From CAVPUA01 sp963828015 (lineage in GTDB: Bacteria > Actinomycetota > Actinomycetes > Mycobacteriales > Jatrophihabitantaceae), in the NCBI GenBank assembly GCA_963828015.1, contig CAWHCD010000003.1, positions 49,781-113,780 on the forward strand: DNA of 64,000 nucleotides. The letters are read 5' to 3'. The translations under genes were made by a program, and so were the position numbers. This document shows, piece by piece, positions 60,599 through 64,000 of this stretch (positions are counted from its first letter, which is position 1; every line of letters begins with the position of its first letter). The notes beneath the pieces are model-generated. The model was given only the letters and a program-made list of their open reading frames with translations. It was not told the DNA's origin and ran no database searches.

Positions 60599-60857
60599 GC
60601 CTGACAGACACGGCGGGGTGCAGGCAGGCCCTAACCGCGGGCACTCCAGGGCTACTTCGCTGGCTGTATCCCTGCCGCCTGGGCACGTCCAGTCTTCGGC
60701 AGAACGGGGCTCGCGACGCGGCTACTCCGGATGGCCCTGGAATCGGTCGTGGTCTCCGCCGCATCGTGCCAGCACAAACACGAGGCGCCGAACCACTCTT
60801 GAGCGAGCTGCGGGTCAATCTGCCCGATGACGAGCAGGTCCTCGCGCCCGATCCACG
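60599..60857. other. gene-poor stretch without recognised feature
   Basis: No convincing gene. A plus-strand frame ends AEPLLSELRVNLPDDEQVLA just before a stop at 60879, which has the flavour of the start of an FAD-linked oxidase, but the match is weak and no start is present. This looks like decayed sequence. Confidence 0.3.
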
Positions 60858-61046
60858 TTGGAACGCGGCGGACGGCTGATCGACCTGACCGCCACGCGGA
60901 ATTGGGGTCGACGCCACTCGGCGTCGCTGGGAGCAGCTTTTCGCCGTCGCCTGCCGGTTGACTGGTCGGCGGCAGACCCGATCGCCGCGCTGGGTGTCGC
61001 GGTCTCTGCGTCGATCGCCGGTGTGCAGTGTTTGGGCGACGCCTAG
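60858..61046 (+). pseudogene. probable remnant of a cation-efflux (CDF-like) transporter C-terminus
   Basis: The 62-residue frame includes RLPVDWSAADPIAALGVAVS followed by IAGVQCLGDA. It resembles the last membrane segment of small cation transporters (usually of the form WWADPxAALxIA then EGxEAW). The upstream part lacks the transporter's N-terminal spans. It fits a decayed gene near other metal-related genes, but only the one motif supports it. Confidence 0.35.
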
Positions 61047-61179
61047 GCCACGCAACTGGCCGTCCTGCCTAGGCGAGGGAAGGGTCCTCACGGCCGCCCG
61101 CCGGATTCTCACGATGTGTTCACGCCCAAGTGGGCGCCCCATCGTCGACGATTGAGCTAACTCGGCGTTTGGAGATGCC

Positions 61180-61965
61180 ATGGCTATGGCGGCCTTCCAT
61201 TGGGATCGCGGCCGCGACCGTGTCGCAGTGGTTGCTGGTGTCGTCGCGCCGTTAGCGGTCGCAGCGGCGTTAGTGCCGGTGCGGGGAAACTTCCCGAACA
61301 CTGACGCAGCGCTGGTCTTGGTTGGCGTTGTCGTTGCTGTTGCCGCCAACGGTCATCGGCTGGCCGGGTGGGTCGCCGCTGCGTCGGCGGCGTTGTGGTT
61401 CGACTACTTCCTCACACAGCCCTATGAGCAGTTCACGATCAATCGGCGAGGCGATATCGAGACGACGTTGCTGTTGCTTCTCGTCGGCGGTGCCGTCACT
61501 GAACTTGCGGTGCGGGGGCGGCGTCACCGAGGTGTTGCGGTTACCGGTGAGGGCTACTTGTCCGCTATCGGGGCGACCATGGAAGCGATCGCTGCCAGAC
61601 GATCGCCAACCCAGATCATTGACGAGGTCGGAGATGAGCTGACTTCTCTACTCGGTCTGAGCAGTTGGCACTTCGAACGATTGCGGGCCGGCGGTCTGCC
61701 AGTGTTGCAGGCTGACGGCCAACTGCGGTGGGGCACCGTGCTGTGGGACGTTGACAACGACGGTCTGCCAGACACCCCCATCGAGCTGTCGGCCACTTGC
61801 AACGGCTACTTCTGTGGGCGCTACCTGGTCGAGTTCGCTGAATACAGCAGACCGCCGATCCGGGCCCGCCAGGTCGCAGCGATATTGGCGGAACAGGTCG
61901 GCGTCGCGCTATCGCGCGAACTCGCCTCGCCACGATCGGGTAAACGGCAGCACCACGCGAGCTAA
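61180..61965 (+). CDS. DUF4118 (KdpD-like) membrane protein
   Basis: The 261-residue protein has about four N-terminal hydrophobic spans (VVAGVVAPLAVAAALVPV, ALVLVGVVVAVAANGH, WVAAASAALWFDYFL, TTLLLLLVGGAVTELAV), the DUF4118 sensor membrane fold, then a cytosolic GAF-like part. NTDAALVLVGVVVAVAANG and SAALWFDYFLTQPYEQF are typical. It lacks a kinase domain, so it may be a truncated sensor. The ATG at 61180 follows GGAG. Confidence 0.75.
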   Translation: MAMAAFHWDRGRDRVAVVAGVVAPLAVAAALVPVRGNFPNTDAALVLVGVVVAVAANGHRLAGWVAAASAALWFDYFLTQPYEQFTINRRGDIETTLLLLLVGGAVTELAVRGRRHRGVAVTGEGYLSAIGATMEAIAARRSPTQIIDEVGDELTSLLGLSSWHFERLRAGGLPVLQADGQLRWGTVLWDVDNDGLPDTPIELSATCNGYFCGRYLVEFAEYSRPPIRARQVAAILAEQVGVALSRELASPRSGKRQHHAS

Positions 61966-62159
61966 GCCCAAGGGCCGAACGGAGAAACTATGTGGGCGGT
62001 CATGTCTATCGGTCTGCTCGTCGCGACCCTCGGCCAGGCCACCCAAGGCTCTGCGGGCATACGTGGGGTTCGGCCCATCGTCAGTTCGAGGAGTCGGCGA
62101 CTGGCAGATCAACCCCACGGATCCCGGAGGGAGGGCGCTCCAGTGTTGGGAGGCCTTGC

Positions 62160-62795
62160 TCAGGCGGCGATGGTGACGAGTGTTCCGACCTTGATCCAGC
62201 CGTAGAACCATTGCATGGTGGGCGTGGGGAGGTGGACGCAGCCGTGGGAGCCTTGGGTGATGTACAGGTCGCTGCCGAAGGGGAAGGTTTGCCAGCTGGC
62301 GTCGTGGAAGCCGAAGTCGCCGTTGAACGGGACCCAGAACTTGACGTAGTCGGAGTAGCCGGGGCCGGTGAGGTAACGGTCCGTTTGCCGATCCTGGACG
62401 TGCCATGAGCCCAGCGGGGTCGCGTCGTTGTCGGCGACATCTCCGGTAGTAACGGGGGTAGAAGCGACCTGGTTGTTCGCTTCACACATCCAGGCGTGTT
62501 GCGCGCTGATGCTGACGATGACGAACTGAGCCTGGGTGTTGGTCGAACAGGGCGCGGAGTCGGGTTCGAGTCCGACGACGCGGGTGATCGCTGGGGCCGG
62601 GACCGGTGCGGCTGCGGCCTGGCTCGTCTTCGGAGCGGTCGCCGACCCGGCTGGGTCGGCCATCCGCACGATCGCCACGGCGGTGATGACCGACAACAGC
62701 ACCACCGCGTACGCACGCCAGCCGTAGGACCTCGCGAATCTCGTCCACGAGCGGAGTGGTCCGCGTCCCGGCGGTGATGGCGTTGTGTGTGCCAT
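62160..62795 (-). CDS. membrane-anchored L,D-transpeptidase (YkuD)
   Basis: The 211-residue protein has an N-terminal anchor (about 28-46, AYAVVLLSVITAVAIVRMA) and an Ala/Pro-rich linker. The YkuD catalytic domain has the active site in DLYITQGSHGCVHLPTPTM (His and Cys of HGC). It could form 3-3 cross-links or attach proteins to peptidoglycan outside the cell. ATG 62795 has only weak ribosome-site support (GGAGC-like bases upstream). Confidence 0.88.
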   Translation of the reverse strand: MAHTTPSPPGRGPLRSWTRFARSYGWRAYAVVLLSVITAVAIVRMADPAGSATAPKTSQAAAAPVPAPAITRVVGLEPDSAPCSTNTQAQFVIVSISAQHAWMCEANNQVASTPVTTGDVADNDATPLGSWHVQDRQTDRYLTGPGYSDYVKFWVPFNGDFGFHDASWQTFPFGSDLYITQGSHGCVHLPTPTMQWFYGWIKVGTLVTIAA

Positions 62796-62853
62796 GGGAG
62801 CAGCCTCTCACGACGCGGTGGATCTGTTATGTCGACTCGATCGACTGGTTCCG

Positions 62854-63804
62854 CTAGGTACTGGAGCTAAGGGCGGTCAGTAAATCCCGGGCTTGCCGTA
62901 ATTGCCATGCCTGGAAGGTCTTGTCGCTGATCGGGAGCGTGTCGGTCACAGCGACGATCGGGACTCCACTGGATTGGGCGAGGTTCTTGATTTGCGTGGT
63001 CTGGCTGTCTACGACCTGGCCGTTGTAGAGGAGCACTTTGACGGTCTTGTTCTTGATGGCTGAATCGAAGGCGGCGGTGTCTGCTGGCGATGGGTCATTA
63101 CCGTCTTCAACGGCTTGAGTGAACGACGCTGGCACTCCGAGTACCAGGCCGGCCGCGTCGGTCAGGTAGCCGGGTACGCGTTCGGTGAAGGCGATTTTCG
63201 TTCCGGCGTATTTGGCTTTGATCTCGGCGATGACGGCGAGTATCGGGGTGAGGCTGGTGTCGAATGTGGCCGCGTTCGCAGAAAACGTCGCGCTGTCGGC
63301 CGGGTCCAGGTCGGTGAGCGCCTGGGCGAGCGCGGTGGCCTGCGGAAGTCTCGCGGTGTCGTACCAGATGTGCGGGTTGGGGTTATCCCCGGTGATGTCC
63401 AGGATCTTCTGCACGGACAGCACCTCCCGGTGCGACGACGGCGACGCGGACACCAGCTTGTCCAGGAAATCGTCATAGCCCAGTCCGTTCTCGACGACCA
63501 GATCGGCTTTGGCGATCGCCGCGGCATCATGCGTATCGGATTCGTACTCGTGCGGGTCCGTGTTCGGGTCGCTGATGATTGACGTGACCTTGACGTAGTC
63601 CCCGCCGATCTGGGAAATGATGTTCCCCCAAAAGTTCTCCCCAGCCACCACGGTGAGCGACTTCGAGGCCCTGCCGCCCGAAGATGAGGCCGCGCGCGAG
63701 CCGGACGACGAACACCCCGCGAGCACGATCGCCGCAACCCCGAGGGCCGCGACCGCGACGGTGCGACGGGACTGGGCAGAGCGGGCGTCGGAAATGAAGT
63801 TCAT
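62854..63804 (-). CDS. znuA: metal (zinc/manganese) ABC transporter substrate-binding lipoprotein
   Basis: The 316-residue protein has a lipoprotein signal (RRTVAVAALGVAAIVLAGC, lipobox LAGC) and the ZnuA-family domains: VVAGENFWGNIISQIGGDYV, DPHEYESDTHDAAAIAKADLVVENGLGYDDFLDKL, PNPHIWYDTARLPQATALA and AFTERVPGYLTDAAGL. Metal ligands include His in DPHEYES and NPHIW and Glu in FTERVPGYL. The ATG at 63804 was chosen for the signal. No permease or ATPase is seen before the window ends. A probable Zur site overlaps its promoter, so zinc uptake is the best guess. Confidence 0.87.
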   Translation of the reverse strand: MNFISDARSAQSRRTVAVAALGVAAIVLAGCSSSGSRAASSSGGRASKSLTVVAGENFWGNIISQIGGDYVKVTSIISDPNTDPHEYESDTHDAAAIAKADLVVENGLGYDDFLDKLVSASPSSHREVLSVQKILDITGDNPNPHIWYDTARLPQATALAQALTDLDPADSATFSANAATFDTSLTPILAVIAEIKAKYAGTKIAFTERVPGYLTDAAGLVLGVPASFTQAVEDGNDPSPADTAAFDSAIKNKTVKVLLYNGQVVDSQTTQIKNLAQSSGVPIVAVTDTLPISDKTFQAWQLRQARDLLTALSSST

Positions 63805-63812
63805 AACGGGAT

Positions 63813-63827
63813 TGAAAACCATTCCCA
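63813..63827. promoter_or_regulatory. probable Zur box upstream of znuA
   Basis: TGAAAACCATTCCCA matches the actinobacterial Zur consensus TGAAAATGATTTTCA at 11 of 15 positions and lies nine bases upstream of the znuA ATG, over the expected -10. Zn-dependent repression is inferred. Confidence 0.5.
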
Positions 63828-64000
63828 ATAGCGGGTCAAGACCTCGTCCGGATTGCCAAGCGCTCGAAACCGCGACCGCGGCCCACCAACGTCGGGCGCT
63901 GCGATCAATCAGCTCGCCAGCCTGCACCAGGTCCGGATCCCGCATAGCTGGACCGGCACAATCCGTCGTCCGCTCATCGAGAACCGCACACGCGCAGCGG
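63828..64000. other. right-edge stretch upstream of znuA
   Basis: A minus-strand frame continues upstream of the znuA start (RDPDLVQAGELIDRSARRWW) but matches no family I know and lies before the signal peptide. No gene was confidently assigned here. Confidence 0.3.

Noticed and set aside
61990..62205. A small plus-strand ORF (71 residues) opposite the L,D-transpeptidase end
   Set aside because: Starts with a hydrophobic stretch but then reads into the antisense of the transpeptidase gene; no homology.
1..64000. CRISPR array, IS element or prophage
   Set aside because: No direct-repeat array with spacers, transposase or phage gene was seen; the palindromes are interspersed single copies.

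Overview
The window is very G+C-rich (about 70% by eye) and comes from an actinobacterium. Both mycothiol enzymes MshB and Mca are present, together with glgM/glgC, gpgS/folP2, DUF3117, an AfsR-like BTAD regulator, DUF222/HNH (13E12-type) and F420/flavin LLM oxidoreductases. Many genes also show a TANNNT -10 element 6-8 nt before the start codon, typical of leaderless actinobacterial mRNAs. Gene order echoes several Mycobacterium blocks (Rv1201c-Rv1213, Rv1337-Rv1341, Rv1170-Rv1171), but they are shuffled, which suggests a non-mycobacterial Actinomycetia lineage (a Frankiales/Jatrophihabitans-like group is a guess).

Layout: 0-3.5 kb holds a broken luciferase-like oxidoreductase, the 5-oxoprolinase genes pxpABC, a DUF3618 protein and a Bcp peroxiredoxin. 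At 3.6 kb is a tRNA reading CUA with a Leu-like D-arm but a short variable loop. 3.8-13.9 kb carries a glyoxalase-like protein, an MBL-Rieske fusion, rdgB-rph, a DrrAB-type exporter, a giant BTAD/NB-ARC regulator, an Rv1339-like phosphodiesterase and a rhomboid. 13.9-17.3 kb is the transglutaminase/alpha-E/ATP-grasp operon, whose ATP-grasp protein has a Gln-rich tail. 17.3-23.7 kb has dapC, a large FAD/Fe-S oxidase and divergent glgC/glgM. 23.7-27 kb is a three-gene array of secreted VCBS/FG-GAP repeat proteins. 27-36 kb has pepA, DUF3117, an enoyl-CoA hydratase, tag, a small membrane protein, two LOG-family genes, divergent dapE/dapD, a lysozyme-like membrane protein and ferredoxin. 36-44 kb has a GNAT, mshB and the oppABCDF operon. 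44-49 kb has an omega-amidase/transaminase pair, a DUF559 gene bracketed by palindromic repeats, and typA. 49-57 kb has a DEAD-box helicase, TetR, mca, gpgS-folP2, 13E12 HNH and an SDR. 57-64 kb is a more accessory tail: ferritin-like, LLM, methyltransferase, HTH-PASTA, a decayed stretch, a DUF4118 protein, an L,D-transpeptidase and a Zn-binding lipoprotein with a probable Zur box.

Functionally the window mixes core metabolism (DAP/lysine, glycogen/maltose-1-phosphate, mycothiol, peptide uptake, RNA and nucleotide housekeeping) with less understood modules. The most interesting are the palindrome-flanked DUF559 gene, the short-arm tRNA-Leu(UAG), the ATP-grasp/alpha-E/transglutaminase operon with its poly-Gln tail, and the HTH-PASTA protein. 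Seven conserved genes contain single-base insertions (ten in total) and one VCBS gene has a single-base deletion. Because dapD, mca and a DEAD-box helicase are among them, sequencing or assembly error is the simplest explanation.
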